64,000 nucleotides of DNA from Liolophura sinensis (taxonomy: Eukaryota; Mollusca; Polyplacophora; Chitonida; Chitonidae). Positions within the stretch are counted from its first letter, which is position 1; every line of letters begins with the position of its first letter. Below the pieces are notes generated by a model. It made no database searches. It was not told where the DNA came from and saw only the letters and a list, made by a program, of their open reading frames with translations. Location of the stretch: the NCBI RefSeq assembly GCF_032854445.1, contig NC_088296.1:8096706-8160705 (forward strand), in the 5' to 3' direction. Both the position numbers and the translations under genes were made by a program. Positions 26,039 to 36,599 of the stretch are shown here, piece after piece.

Positions 26039-29000
26039 GTTTTTCACTTATCTTGGCAACCTGTAAAGATTAAAACTGTCCCATAATTCGTCAAACATAT
26101 TTTAAGTATGTATTATTTTATACCTTAGTTAATAATAAAACACCGTTACTCTATTTGCTTGGCTTTCCTTTCTTTATGTCAATGTTTTAGAAATACAATG
26201 GAGTCCCTTTTTACACCTAACCTACCACTTTTATCTCATTTCTTCCAAAACATGCTTTTATCAACAGTTTGGATAAGGTGTAAGAATCGACGAGAAAAGT
26301 TTCATTGCGCCTAAAGGTTTAGTTTAATTTTCCACAGAAATACGTAAACTTTTAGCACATTAAGCACAAATAGTTTAAGAAAATGTCTACAAAACAACGT
26401 CATTAGACGGAGATTTTAATAATCTGTTCCTTTCCTAGATTTCAAAATTTCTGAATCTCACGCCAGTATGTCCTCTGGAGATTTGGTGGTTTGCTTTAAA
26501 TCCAGCCAACGTGGGTAAATTTCTTTTACAGCCTTTGCTCTACATGGATTGCTTAAAGGTAGCACATCGTCCATGTACCCATTACTGAATGACAACGATT
26601 GGTCCTCGTGATAATGACTAGTTAATAGTTTTGCACATACCAGGATTCATACGAGAGCAGGCATAGATTCGCCAAAAAAGACCACAATTTCTAATGCAAA
26701 CAGTTAATCATCAAACGCCTTCAGTGCAAATTTCTGATATTGTACAATAAAGTACACGTCTCCTGTCAATAATAAACGACGAAATGTCAAAGATTCCTTT
26801 CTCAAATCGTTATAATTGTCGTTAACGTTGCCAAACGCGGGGCTAGCAGCGGACTATCCATCATCTTTGGTTTTATCGCCACAGATGGTTGCAATCAAAG
26901 CGAAACTCCGATACACAATTTGATTATCTACTACTGAATTTATAGTACGGTACATGATTAGAATACAGATTTCATTCATTGGCCTAGAAATTTCTTGCAT
27001 TTTTCCATCTCTTGATTAATTTCTTTTCATTTCTTCTTTTATTTTTATTTTTAATCCTTTGCTACATGTTGTTGGCGCTGAACTGCGTTTCGCAAAATCA
27101 TTTAGCAATTATTAACCCACAAAGGTTATTCTATTTGACCGCTGTGACATGAATGTCTCTTTCAATATCAAGATTATATGCTTGGTACTGATAGCCAAGA
27201 CCTTCGCATTTACTTAGAATTACGAAGATCATGCTTACCTAGTGTGTATGTCCAGCTTATACACTGACGTTGGGGATTAATGAAGGCCTGAATCTCTGCC
27301 GTTGTCAAAGGTCTTAAATTCGACATACACGTGCAAACACCATTCACACATTCTTGCTCCGTGACAAAAACACAACCATCTCCGCATGCTTCTCCCAGCA
27401 GACCTCTTCTCGGCAAAACGCAGTTTTGGTTGTCCCCAGCCATGACATAGCCCGATAAACATTCGCACCGGCGTAACAAAGCGTTGCACACCATAAACAA
27501 GCCAGCACACTGCGTTATACACACGTCGTTAATATAGGCGGCTGTAACGGGGAAAAAGCATATTACAAGTGTCATCCTTGACTTAAAGAAAAAGACATAG
27601 GAAACCAATGCTCTAAACACAGAATGTACTAAAGCATTATTAGTCATACAAAATCGAAACACCTTCTCACAAGACAAGAATATCTCTAACCACTCCCAGC
27701 ACAACACTGCATCCACATTTACTCTTTAGTTTATTGATTTATATATACATTATTTATTTATTTATTTTATTTTACTGTTTTGAATAATCCTCTAAGTTGC
27801 AGTAAGAAACTTTTCACCTATATGACGACAGCCATGGTTACATTGCCAAAAAGCCGGTTGACCCAACTGGATTAATGTGTCGAAACTGACATACATGTCT
27901 CTGTTGTCAAACACGTCGTCATCTGTCAATTACTTGCACACTTTGTCAGGTAAGACCGGAGAGGAAACCAGCATCAGATCTACCTGAACTAACAGTGACT
28001 GTATTGGTGAGACGCCTCGAAGCCACTGCTAAGACCACTCGGCTATGGAGAACCCTACGTATATAGTCAACGGATTTAAACTTCTAACAATCTACAAAAA
28101 AAAGAATTTATACTATCAAAAAAAGCGCTGCTTAATCACTTAATTTCATGAACATTACTAATGAAACAAAAGCTATGTTATGTAACTTTACAACAGTAAG
28201 ATAAACAGTATTTACAACAGTAAGATTAATTAACAATCACCTCTTTCACAACCAGCCAAATTGGTTGACGCCACAAATCCTTCGGTACAGATACACAATA
28301 GTCCGTCAGGATAACGAACACGGCAGGAAGCCTGAGCAGGACACTGGCTATTGGAACTGCAACTTGACAAAACCCTACGGAATGGAGCTGTAGTGGTTGT
28401 AGTAGGTTGTGCTGTTGGCGATGACACAGCAGATGACACAGTTGTTGTTGTAGTAGGTGTTGACAGCCTTAATCCATCTGAAACAGTATATACCAAGCCT
28501 GAATTTGACGATCACGTGTAGGTTGGAAGACCTTTCAATTTTGTATACAGTGAATTTGTTATGTTTTTCAAACATGCATTGTGGCTAGGATTCTGAGTAT
28601 GATCTTAACGGAAAGTGTCATTCAGTTTTTCTGCCATGTGGTTTCTGCAGTCCATTTCTTTTAGCCGGTTGCCTATTTTCGCAGATCTTTCTTTTTTTAA
28701 GCTGACCCCGCCCCCTTCCAAAAAAAAAAGAGAAAACCTTCCAGAAAAAAAAGTTTTCTTTTTTTAGGCAAAATGCCAAGTCACTAGTTGGTTTTGTCGA
28801 GGCCCGACTGAGTTATCTCGGGTCCACAGACAATCGTTCAGTGATATTGTCACATACATAAGTGTTTAAACAAAAGGGTGAAGCTAAACGTAATCTGATT
28901 GGTTTATTTTTAGTGGTTTTTCTTGTTTTTCATCTTCTTAGAAAAGGAAAAAATGTGGATGCAAAAATGGTAAAAATAACAAACGCACAGTTAAAAGTGA

Positions 29001-29609
29001 AAGAAAACCGCCAATTCTCTTCCACAGCTGCGTAGTATTCCGCTGCACTTAACAGTATTTCACTTACATGACAGCAGCCAGCATTATGAGTGCAGGAAAT
29101 GTGGTAAAGCCGTAGGAAACCGACGACCAGCCGCAGGTTGCCCTTGTTTGCGTTTGAGGTCAATAATCACAGGGCCAATCTCCAACACATTCTATAGATT
29201 TAGTCAGATTTAACCCTTTTTGCAATCTGTGTTGTCTTGCTAAAAAAGAAATCACCCCATTTTGAACAAACTGATAAAGATCATTACAGTTGTAGCGGTC
29301 AAACACAGTATTCTAATGAACTGGATTACGACATCGGAGGCCAAGTACTTAATTGTATACTATAGTGTTTGTTTTGTTGACTCCATGTCTGTATGATTCA
29401 CTTATTAATTTTTTTGATTGGTGTTTCACGCCATACCCAAGAATATTCCACTTCTTTGAAGGCGGCCAGCATTATCGTGGGAGGAGCCCTAGGGGAAACC
29501 CACAACCATCTGCAGATTGTCGCCAGATCTTCCTACGTACGTGTGTATGTATGTATGTATGTATGTATGTATGTATGTATGTATGTATGTATGTATGTAT
29601 GTATGTATG

Positions 29610-29643
<34 letters not shown>

Positions 29644-30531
29644 TGTATGTATGTATGTATGTATGTATGTATGTATGTATATATGTATGTATGTATGTAT
29701 GCATGCATGCATACCTGGGATTTTACGTCGTACTCAACAATTTTCAGTGATATGACGACGAGAAGTTATTGTTAGTGTGTACATATGCTCTGTCCTCTTG
29801 TGACAAGGCCATTTTAAGCCGACAAAGTGCTACCCGAGACGCCAGACACATTGTACTGACACCGAGCCCATCAGTCCTGTTTACTTTCTGGGCTCTCAAA
29901 GCTGAGCCCCAAGTGAGGCATCAACAAGTACATGTACTAGTTTTTGGAGTTCGGAATGAGGAGACCCGGGGTTGATCAGAGGTATCTCAACCTCTAAGCG
30001 GACGCTTCAACATGTAGACTACTAAAGCGGTGGATTTGCTAAGTGACTAAATCACAAAACTAATAAATAATAAATACTCATTTTGGTCTTCATTATGGTT
30101 AACAGCATTCAACGTCCTTACTAAATATACTGCTAAGTACGCGAGGTCTCTTTCATGATGTCAATTTGGCTAACTACGCACTTACCAACCATGGCGAATA
30201 TTGAGGTGATACGAAGTGCATTTAGCTAATTTCTTCTTAACACTAGGTATGCGTGATAAAAAATGACCCCTGGGCACGCATTTGTCTAAACTTCTTAATA
30301 CTTAAGTGAAAAAAAATGCAAACACAATTCCAATTAAATTAATTTGCTAAATAAAGCCCGAGATTGCCCACCATTAATGGCTTCATTGATTTATGGCTTC
30401 GTCTAAATGGATTTCTGAATAATCTACATTCTGATGTATATGTAAAACTAACGTGCCCCTAACCTCATAATCACATAACAGCACTCACCCAGGAGAACCA
30501 GAAGGGACAACGTAACACCGCAAAGCGACAT
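17112..30531 (-). CDS. Copy M: multi-EGF single-pass receptor, nine exons (755 aa)
   Basis: Exons assembled by eye, all GT-AG and phase-consistent: 30531-30489 (signal), 28477-28241 (A1), 27541-27239 (B1), 25988-25737 (A2), 23716-23480 (A3), 22800-22498 (B2), 21273-21022 (A4), 18905-18809 (membrane), 17655-17112 (tail and stop). They sum to 2268 nt, exactly 756 codons. The order is signal peptide, six cysteine-rich exons with eight EGF-like modules (A carries one, B two) and Thr/Pro-rich linkers, one membrane helix, then a basic stop-transfer and a tyrosine-bearing tail. The layout resembles invertebrate multi-EGF surface receptors such as the MEGF/Draper type, but I cannot assign orthology, ligand or function. 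Exon skipping would keep the frame, so real transcripts may differ. The gene sits between decayed paralogues L and a relic at 32.7 kb. Exon boundaries are inferred without transcripts. Confidence 0.78.
17770..18300. repeat. Pyrimidine-rich minisatellite, copy M tail intron
   Basis: Same 20-21 bp motif as 4660-5040. It lies between the membrane exon and the tail exon, so the spliceosome must bridge it. Confidence 0.85.
18376..18646 (+). mobile_element. Full-length tRNA-derived SINE with target duplication
   Basis: The tRNA-like head 'ggggcctccttagctcagtc' carries an A box, and 'gtgagttcaagtcc' is a B box. The body runs to a '(aaat)n' tail. Flanking direct repeat 'tctatttat' at 18364-18372 and 18647-18655. 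Paralogous copy L near 5100 is the empty site. Confidence 0.9.
18809..18905 (-). CDS. Copy M transmembrane exon
   Basis: Acceptor CTTCAG, donor GTAAGT, 97 nt, entering in phase 1 and leaving in phase 2. It encodes a hydrophobic run with VIILGVGLGSALLLAVIIF, a typical single membrane helix with small Gly/Ala residues. The homologous exon in copy L lies at 5255-5345. Confidence 0.76.
19930..20025 (+). mobile_element. SINE 3' fragment, copy M side
   Basis: 'gtgggcttcccccgggctc' to 'gctggctgctgtggtata'; partner of 6780-6895. Confidence 0.65.
20741..20860 (-). mobile_element. SINE head remnant, present in each cassette
   Basis: Reverse tRNA-like head ('tattggtgagacgcctcc', 'gaccactcggctatgg'). 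Counterparts at 23195-23310, 25455-25570 and 27940-28055. Confidence 0.6.
21022..21273 (-). CDS. Copy M exon A4: long Thr/Pro linker plus EGF-like module
   Basis: 252 nt, phase 1-1; paralogue of A2 in the second cassette and the last ectodomain exon before the membrane exon about 2.1 kb further on. Six cysteines are intact and the linker holds the same MAPPP block. Confidence 0.76.
22498..22800 (-). CDS. Copy M exon B2: two EGF/EB-like modules
   Basis: 303 nt, phase 1-1, acceptor CGTTACAG, donor GTAAGC. Paralogue of B1 with the same twelve cysteines. Substitutions include VFPKRG for VLPRRG and a changed C-terminal end before the donor. Confidence 0.75.
23480..23716 (-). CDS. Copy M exon A3: short Thr linker plus EGF-like module
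   Basis: 237 nt, phase 1-1; paralogue of A1 in the second cassette. It differs by a few residues in the linker and the loop before the fourth cysteine (RFPEGLL instead of RYPDGLL). All six cysteines are kept. Confidence 0.76.
24465..25445. repeat. Third copy (C2) of the intronic segment next to exons A2/A4
   Basis: About 970 bp closely matching 21290-22265 and 26040-27010, which lie between A and B exons. This middle copy lies between A2 and A3, abuts A3-upstream sequence at about 24465 and A-downstream sequence at about 25450, and has no exon of its own. Confidence 0.75.
25737..25988 (-). CDS. Copy M exon A2: long Thr/Pro linker plus EGF-like module
   Basis: 252 nt, phase 1-1. The linker is longer than in A1/A3 and includes MAPPPTTTAAPTV. 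The six cysteines have the same spacing as A1. An AT dinucleotide repeat (25998-26035) lies just upstream of the acceptor, inside the region where a branch point and pyrimidine tract would normally be. Confidence 0.76.
25996..26036. repeat. (AT)n microsatellite
   Basis: About 40 bp of AT directly upstream of exon A2. The sister site at A4 (about 21280-21295) is much shorter. Confidence 0.9.
27239..27541 (-). CDS. Copy M exon B1: two EGF/EB-like modules
   Basis: 303 nt, phase 1-1, acceptor CGTTACAG, donor GTAAGC. Module 1 has C-x3-C-x6-C-x6-C-x-C-x12-C with GYV after the C-x-C. Module 2 has C-x3-C-x7-C-x4-C-x-C then a longer final loop, closer to nematode EB modules. The ORF continues upstream into the intron, but homology with B2 and copy R fixes the acceptor. 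Confidence 0.75.
28241..28477 (-). CDS. Copy M exon A1: Thr-rich linker plus EGF-like module (short form)
   Basis: Acceptor TTTCAG, donor GTGATT, 237 nt, phase 1-1. It begins DGLRLSTPTTTTT, followed by one six-cysteine module with spacing C-x5-C-x5-C-x9-C-x-C-x12-C. The C-x-C-x2-G-F step is typical of EGF-like folds. The linker is rich in Thr and likely O-glycosylated (inference). Confidence 0.78.
29410..29540 (-). mobile_element. SINE 3' half next to the GTAT tract
   Basis: 'gattggtgtttcacgccata' to 'ctgcagattgtcgccagatc'. Absent at the paralogous site in copy L, so inserted after the duplication or lost there. Confidence 0.7.
29540..29712. repeat. (GTAT)n microsatellite
   Basis: About 170 bp of pure GTAT with two 'tata' interruptions. 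The paralogous site in copy L (about 8630-8640) has only 'atatgtatgtat'. Open frames across it are not genes. Confidence 0.95.
29713..29830 (-). mobile_element. 3' part of another SINE-like family
   Basis: 'acgtcgtactcaacaatttt' with 'tatgacgacgagaagttatt'; similar pieces at 43625-43700 and 43840-43905. Confidence 0.5.
30489..30531 (-). CDS. Copy M exon 1: signal peptide
   Basis: ATG at 30531 opens MSLCGVTLSLLVLL, a short hydrophobic leader, and ends in phase 1 before a good donor (GTGAGT). Copy R's first exon (47808-47766) has the same 43-nt length, the same phase and a similar start (MSVCG), which supports both. Confidence 0.75.
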
Positions 30532-30577
30532 CTCTTCTTGAGAAGACTAAAACTGACAATATTCACACCGAAAGGTG

Positions 30578-30585
30578 CATATAAC
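30578..30585 (-). promoter_or_regulatory. Candidate TATA-like box of copy M
   Basis: GTTATATG lies about 50 nt upstream of the exon-1 ATG. It is a weak match, listed because copy R has a better TATA box in a similar place. Confidence 0.3.
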
Positions 30586-30814
30586 AAATATGCGAATATA
30601 TCTACTTACAGGTAGCTATGTACATATATAGTTACGTGTTTAGCAGGATTTTAACGCAATGTTCATACATATTTATTTGTATACAGGACTTTCAAAGATT
30701 TGATGGTTCTGTTGTGGTTATGTCTTTGCTGAATTTAAACATGACCTGAATCGTCTTTGTGTAGAATCACGCGCAGCCTCGCTTCACACAAAGCTCAGAC
30801 ACTTCGCGTATCTT

Positions 30815-30840
30815 CGGTCGTTTCCGCCAAACACGGATGT
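30815..30840 (-). promoter_or_regulatory. Shared upstream element, copy M
   Basis: Contains 'tttccgccaaacacgga' (plus-strand sense), about 290 bp upstream of the M start codon. The same core recurs about 300 bp upstream of the copy R start and, in weaker form, near 2741-2760 and 9205-9225. Surrounding sequence is also alignable, so it may simply be inherited promoter DNA. Confidence 0.45.
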
Positions 30841-32667
30841 GTACGTGTATAGAAATCTTTGTTCACAATAAACACTTGACAGAAGAAACACACCACATGT
30901 TTGGGCATAGTAAAGTAGTCTGGTATTTTTAGGCTGCTGCGTACATGTACACACCTTTTTATTTATTTTTTTTCTTTATTAACACTAAACGTTAGAATAT
31001 GCATAATATCTAGCTTTGCACCAAAAGATAAGATATTTTTTCTATATCATTTAGGACAAAAACAAAATCGATAGAGCCGTGTTATCTCGCGCATCGGTCT
31101 TTTAGGTCGGGGAAGTAAAATAAGAAGATCCCCTCCCCCACTCCACCCCACCCCACCTCCACACATACCCATCACTTTAGGCAACGACATGTATTCGCGT
31201 ACCCATCAGCACCCATTAGACATTTAAAATCGTCCATTTTATTTGTCACTGGTGTTTCATCTATAGCCTTTGTCTGGAGTCGACCTTTTTGATTTGCTTC
31301 TGGATTGATATGTCCGGTATAATTTCAATCATGCTAACATGTCGTATAATTGAAATATACTTCAGTCCGGCGTAAACATCAATCAAATAAATGAAGCAAT
31401 AAATGTTTAGGTGTTGCTTTATGTTGTTGTTGTAAATGCTAAACAGATTGAACTGACATTTTATTTCACAACCTGAAAAACAATCAACACGCGACAAACA
31501 ATTTAAGGATATCCCCAAGCATATTTTACGACATTTTAACACGAATTATTCTTGGCACTTAAGTACACATAAGAAATGGGTGCGTATTGCCGTTTGGCGA
31601 TACCGAGGGTGAAGTAGACTTAGGTCGCCTGCTTGCTACCCTCACTATTTCTCCCTGTACTTGTGTGGGTACACGCTCATACATTTACTTATGTATTTAT
31701 GTGAATATCTGTGCAGTATTGCTTATTCATTATCATGTATGCCTTTTGACAATTCATATATTCTCCTCTCTGAATACATCATGTAAGTTAACTTGGTATA
31801 TACTATACGCCATTCACAAGTCACAATAAGCTATCGGCGAGGCTATATATATATTATTACTAAGACTCACAAAGCCGTCATTTTTCATCATATGTCAATA
31901 TCATCCAACCTGTCACCTGCTGATCTATGATTGTCATGACGACAGACAGGTATTTGTGTTTGTGATTCTGCAATTTCTGTTTAGTTGAGAATATTATTTT
32001 CGGGGTGGTTATGGGGGGGGGGGGGAGGGGGTGACGCAGGCAGCAGGTCTGGTTAAGACTTTAACTATTAGAGCTGTAAACTGACAAAACACCAATGAAT
32101 GCATTAATTCAACATAAAAATTACATTAGACTGTTAGGTTAGCTATCATATTGAATATGACACAGCACAATGACACAATACAATCTACCATCTTTCAAAC
32201 AATATACTTTGTGTCAAAATTAACGGATTATTACCATAATCTAACACGTTCACATCACATAACGTACATAATTATAGTATTGCAGGGTTGGTGTTTTATT
32301 CTTTTTTAATGTTAATGTTATATGTAAATAAAGATATTAGTTGTTACGTCATGTAACTTACATTGTCCATGTTTTTGACAAGGTAAAGGACAGTTTCTCC
32401 ATCGACTAACCGGATCGGAAATCAAACACTGTGGCCGTATTAAGACTCATTTCAAAAGCGTCCAGTACTCAAATGTATCAGTGTTTTATAAAGCTGCTGA
32501 GAATAAAATACGTAAAATACATCTTTAGTCTTTTTCACTTCTATACTGTCCTTCTTTAGTTGTATTTCTACACCTCTTGCTAAACTGTTAAAAATTGGAA
32601 CGACATAGGCTAAACGTTTGCCTAATCCGCTTTGGTCCTACACACGGCAATCTATCGATAGCATTTT

Positions 32668-32747
32668 CAAATTAACACACCAATGAAGCAGTGTTGTTGT
32701 GGTATTTGCAGTCTTTGTTGTGGTTGCGCTTAATGGTTTTAATCCAT
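32668..32747 (-). pseudogene. 5' fragment of an A-type exon
   Basis: A good acceptor (TTGCAG) is followed by DGLKPLSATTTKTANTTTT, the linker start of an A exon in the right phase. It then runs into unrelated sequence with no cysteine module. It lies upstream of copy M's signal exon, so it is a relic of another copy. Confidence 0.55.
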
Positions 32748-34909
32748 CTGCAACACGGTATAAATCTTAACACCATCAAGTAAACCACTAATTGTCATGA
32801 ATACATGTGCCTTAAATATACTTCCAAAGAACGTGTTAAATTTAACAGAATTTCTGCTGTTAGGGTGGTGCTGGAATGTACTCTGTTATAGAGGCATATT
32901 ATTCTGTTATATTATTCTGTTATTCTGCGTATTATTATCTGATTACCGTTGATAATTCTGTTAAATATAGCATACACATTCTATTAATCCAACATAAAAG
33001 TTGTATTAGACTATTAGGTTGTGTTATAGCGTTGTGTTATAATAACACAACACAATTTATCATCATTCAGGCAACACACTTTCTGTCAAAATTAACGGAG
33101 TATTAGTTTAGTCTATCGCTTTTACGTTACATAATATACAAAATAATACAGTAATACAAGATTTATGTTTTATTCCTTTTTCATGTTAACATCATAGGTA
33201 AATAGGAACATCAGCTGTTACAACATGTTACATACAATGCCCATGTTTTTGACAAGATCAACAGCGGTTTTTGCATCGACTAATCAGAGAGATAACACGT
33301 AAGAATCGACCGGAAATCAATCAGTGCGCCGAAACTGACCGTAGAGGAAGACAGAATAAGCTGGACTTTGTAAGAGGCTGCTATGTCAATGTGCTCCGCC
33401 AGCATGCCTGCCATTATATTCACTCATTTTTGACACCAATATTGTCAGGAAAGGTCACATTAATATAAAAAGTTTTAAGTGTGTTTTACTAGGTTGAAAA
33501 ATATTCTAAAAAATAAATCGCACTTTTTTCCGTACAATATTTAATAGTTAATTATCTGACATGTACTTCATGATTCTGTGTTCTTTGCCTTTAACGACAA
33601 TTGTTTCAAAAAACTTTCTGTATCCGAATCAACACAAAAAAGGTAAAGCTTTCATCGATTCTCAACAGAAGGCCAACTTGATTGAAAACATTTTACCCAA
33701 ATACTTCCGTGACATTCATGTTAGCAGGTAAGTGAGCTCTGTTCCCTTGGAGGCGGCAAATGGGAAAGACAACTGATCATCTCGGCCCACAATATTGACG
33801 AAAGCACAATGCGTGTAAGTACTATGGGTGCTTTCATTGCAGATATTACGTATTTTCGTAATGCGTATTTTACTCCACTTTTCAAGGAAGTGTCTCCCGT
33901 GACTGTAGAAGTCTGTCATTTCTTTCAGTACTAAACAATATCTAACTATGAAAAATATTGCCGTGTACTTTGCCAGTTTCTCAGTGTCCAGAAGCAAATT
34001 GCAATGATTCAAAAGCAGTTAATCTTAGAAGAATTTTCACAAGAGTAGTCGATGTTGATCTCTGGGCTCACTTAAATTCCATCACACTAGTACTTTCAAA
34101 CAAAACTGGAGATTCGAACTGATGCCTACCGTCAGGGAAACAAATCCGTAAAAATGGAAGTAAACAATGTGTTACGAAAATAGCCGAAACGGTGAATCAA
34201 AACAAGACTCGTTTCGAAAACATCCAGTTCTCAAAGGTATACGTGTTTTATAAAGCTGTTGATAATGAAATACGTATCTCAGTTGTGTTTTCATTGCAGC
34301 TGTTCATAATCTGGACCCTATCACGCGTTAAACGAGACTCATTCGTGTAGAGATGTAACACTCTTTGTAAACCTTATTTTTCATTTGTATACTGTACGTC
34401 TTTAATGCTATTTCTACACGTCTTTTGTCTGTCAGGTTTTTATTGTAACTGTTGATAAAATGTTTACATATTATTAGCCTACCACCCCTAAAAACTTAAC
34501 ACCCTCGAAGTCCCACGATCACATGAATGTTGCACAGCGATTGACCAACGCTGCTGACACTAACGGGTAGAACAATGGGAAAATGAGCTTAAAAAGCAGG
34601 CTAATCCGTCACAATTTTTTCGATCTTTTTCAGAATTATATTCGAATGTTCATCACATAACCGATGTAATTAAGAGTTCATTCTAAAACCTTTCTATTTC
34701 TGTTGGCATTCACACGGTTGAGGAGTTCAAGAACTGATCAGTGACCGAAGGGGTCAAGGTGAAATGTCAAGGCTCTCCTGTGCAGTGTACCTCACGTCTT
34801 GCACACTTTATATGGTTTAATGTATACTGTAACTGATTCTCTAAGGATTCGTTTAGGTTTCCTACCCAGTGTACCTGAATTCTAAATAGATAATTCTACG
34901 GTCCAAAAT

Positions 34910-35080
34910 TTAAAAATAGTCTGCTTTTGTCACATGACTTCCAGTCCCCTTATCGCTGAACACCAAGCGATGAAGTTACAACTTCCTCTTTTAAGGTTTT
35001 GGCTGTGATACAACCTGGGGATTACCCTGGATCTTCCACCTCCCGAAGTGGGCGCTCTACCAACAGTGCTTTCGGGGGCG
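34910..35080 (-). mobile_element. Fragment of the second SINE family
   Basis: Reverse match to the middle of 6907-7215 ('cgctgaacaccaagcgatga', 'cttcctcttttaaggttt'). Confidence 0.6.
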
Positions 35081-35164
35081 GTAAGCTACGGAGGGTAATA
35101 AGGGTTAGGAATGTATTATATAAAAATGTGATCAAAAGAAATGGGGCATATTTTTTTTATTTTA

Positions 35165-35410
35165 TTTATTTATTTCGATTGGAGCTTTACACCATTTCTC
35201 TCATGCGACGTCGGCCAGTATTGCGATAAGAAGAAACGGGTCAGAGAGGGAAAGTCAGAACCATTGTTCGGTTTTTGCCAGACCATGTCACGCACAACCG
35301 GAGAGGACACAGCATGTGTTTGACTAGAACTCACAGTAATCGCACTGGTGAGGGGCCTACAGGAGCCACTATTGTCCTGAGAGAGCACCCTAACCAATCG
35401 ACCATGGAAG
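35165..35410 (-). mobile_element. Diverged SINE, reverse
   Basis: 'attggagctttacaccattt' to 'gaccatggaag' in SINE order with many substitutions. Confidence 0.65.
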
Positions 35411-36531
35411 TCTCTGGAGGAATGTAATATTGGGTGATGTATGTAACGTGGAGAAAAGTAATATTGTGGGTTGTAATACAGGGAACATAATATGGAATTA
35501 TGTTATGTAGAATGATGTCTAAAATGGAAAAAAATGCAACATGGATGGATAAACCAAGGCAGATTGTATCATAGAAGAATTTAATATAAAGGGCAGAGAT
35601 GTGGAGATGTAACATGGAGAAATATAGTGTAAAGGGATGCAATATTTATAGGTTTTTGAATGAATACGGGCTGATGTGGACGAGTTCTATTGCATTCATT
35701 AAATAACCTATTTAGTATACACCAATCATCAGTCATTTCCTTAGATAGCAAAACTTAGTGGCCGACGATTAAAAATTAACTATAAAATGTAAGACACCGA
35801 AACTCGTAGTTTTATTTTTATGGATAAAACAAGGTTTCTATGGAGAGAGAAGTAGGTGTCAATGAATGCCGACGTGCAATATGATCGTTCACAATACCAA
35901 ATATGTATTTTTTTTCGATTTTTGTGAAAAGAGTTAAATAACTCATGAAACACATGAGTTGTAAGGCGGACGTTGTGGACCATACTATCAGAGGTTAGGA
36001 ACTCAGACGTAGCAGTCAACTCCAGTCATGACTCTGAAATTTGGGGAAACTTTTTTTACCCATGAGTAAAAAAATTATTTACCCGATCAGTGTCTGCTAA
36101 AGTCTTCGGGTAAATAAAGCAACTGACATGGTACGTCGGGAGTGTACACGTAGGCCTGGTTCTCAACAGCACAGTCGGCATATGCAGGTGGCTGAAACAG
36201 AAAAACGTCTTAGATTTAGGAGCAATTTGGAGTACCCGCCAAAACCCATTCTAGAATACCAATTACATTGGCCTGCTCCTACTCAACCTCCGAAAACGGG
36301 TACCCTCATTCTTGCGATTAGCATGTAACACATTCCAGACGTTAAGCCTTTATATCAAGAGATATTTTCTCTTTGCCCCTAGTAACAAAAAATAAAATCA
36401 AGTGTTTACAGATGTTTATTACAGGAAAATAGATCTTGTCGTTACATATCGGCTGCAGAACTGTCCAGTTCTACCCACAATTCTGTTTGCCAGATTGACA
36501 ACAGTTGGAAGGTCAATACACCATGAGCATA

Positions 36532-36593
36532 AACCAGTAAGTTGTTGTATTTTTTTTCTTTTCTTTCTTTTGTAATGCAACAACTTACTGGTT
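36532..36593. repeat. 19-bp hairpin
   Basis: Left arm 'aaccagtaagttgttgtat' (36532-36550) and right arm 'atgcaacaacttactggtt' (36575-36593), one mismatch, with a pyrimidine-rich loop of 24 bp. Confidence 0.75.
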
Positions 36594-36599
36594 CATCGT

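Larger units (their letters stand above)
20741..29230. repeat. Tandem duplication of a three-exon cassette
   Basis: About 20741-24460 and about 25452-29230 are near-identical and collinear (offset about 4.72-4.78 kb). Each carries A-short, B and A-long exons plus introns, including the same SINE remnants (for example 20741-20860, 25452-25570 and 27940-28055, and 24270-24380 and 29035-29145). Confidence 0.82.
32750..36500. other. Intergenic with scrambled paralogous pieces
   Basis: About 32830-33060 matches 10070-10260; 34180-34320 matches 10550-10660; SINE fragments at 34.9-35.4 kb. No gene recognised, including in the minus frame at 34012-33716. Confidence 0.5.

Noticed and set aside
29353-29775. 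140-codon frame with MYVC repeats
   Set aside because: GTAT microsatellite and SINE sequence.
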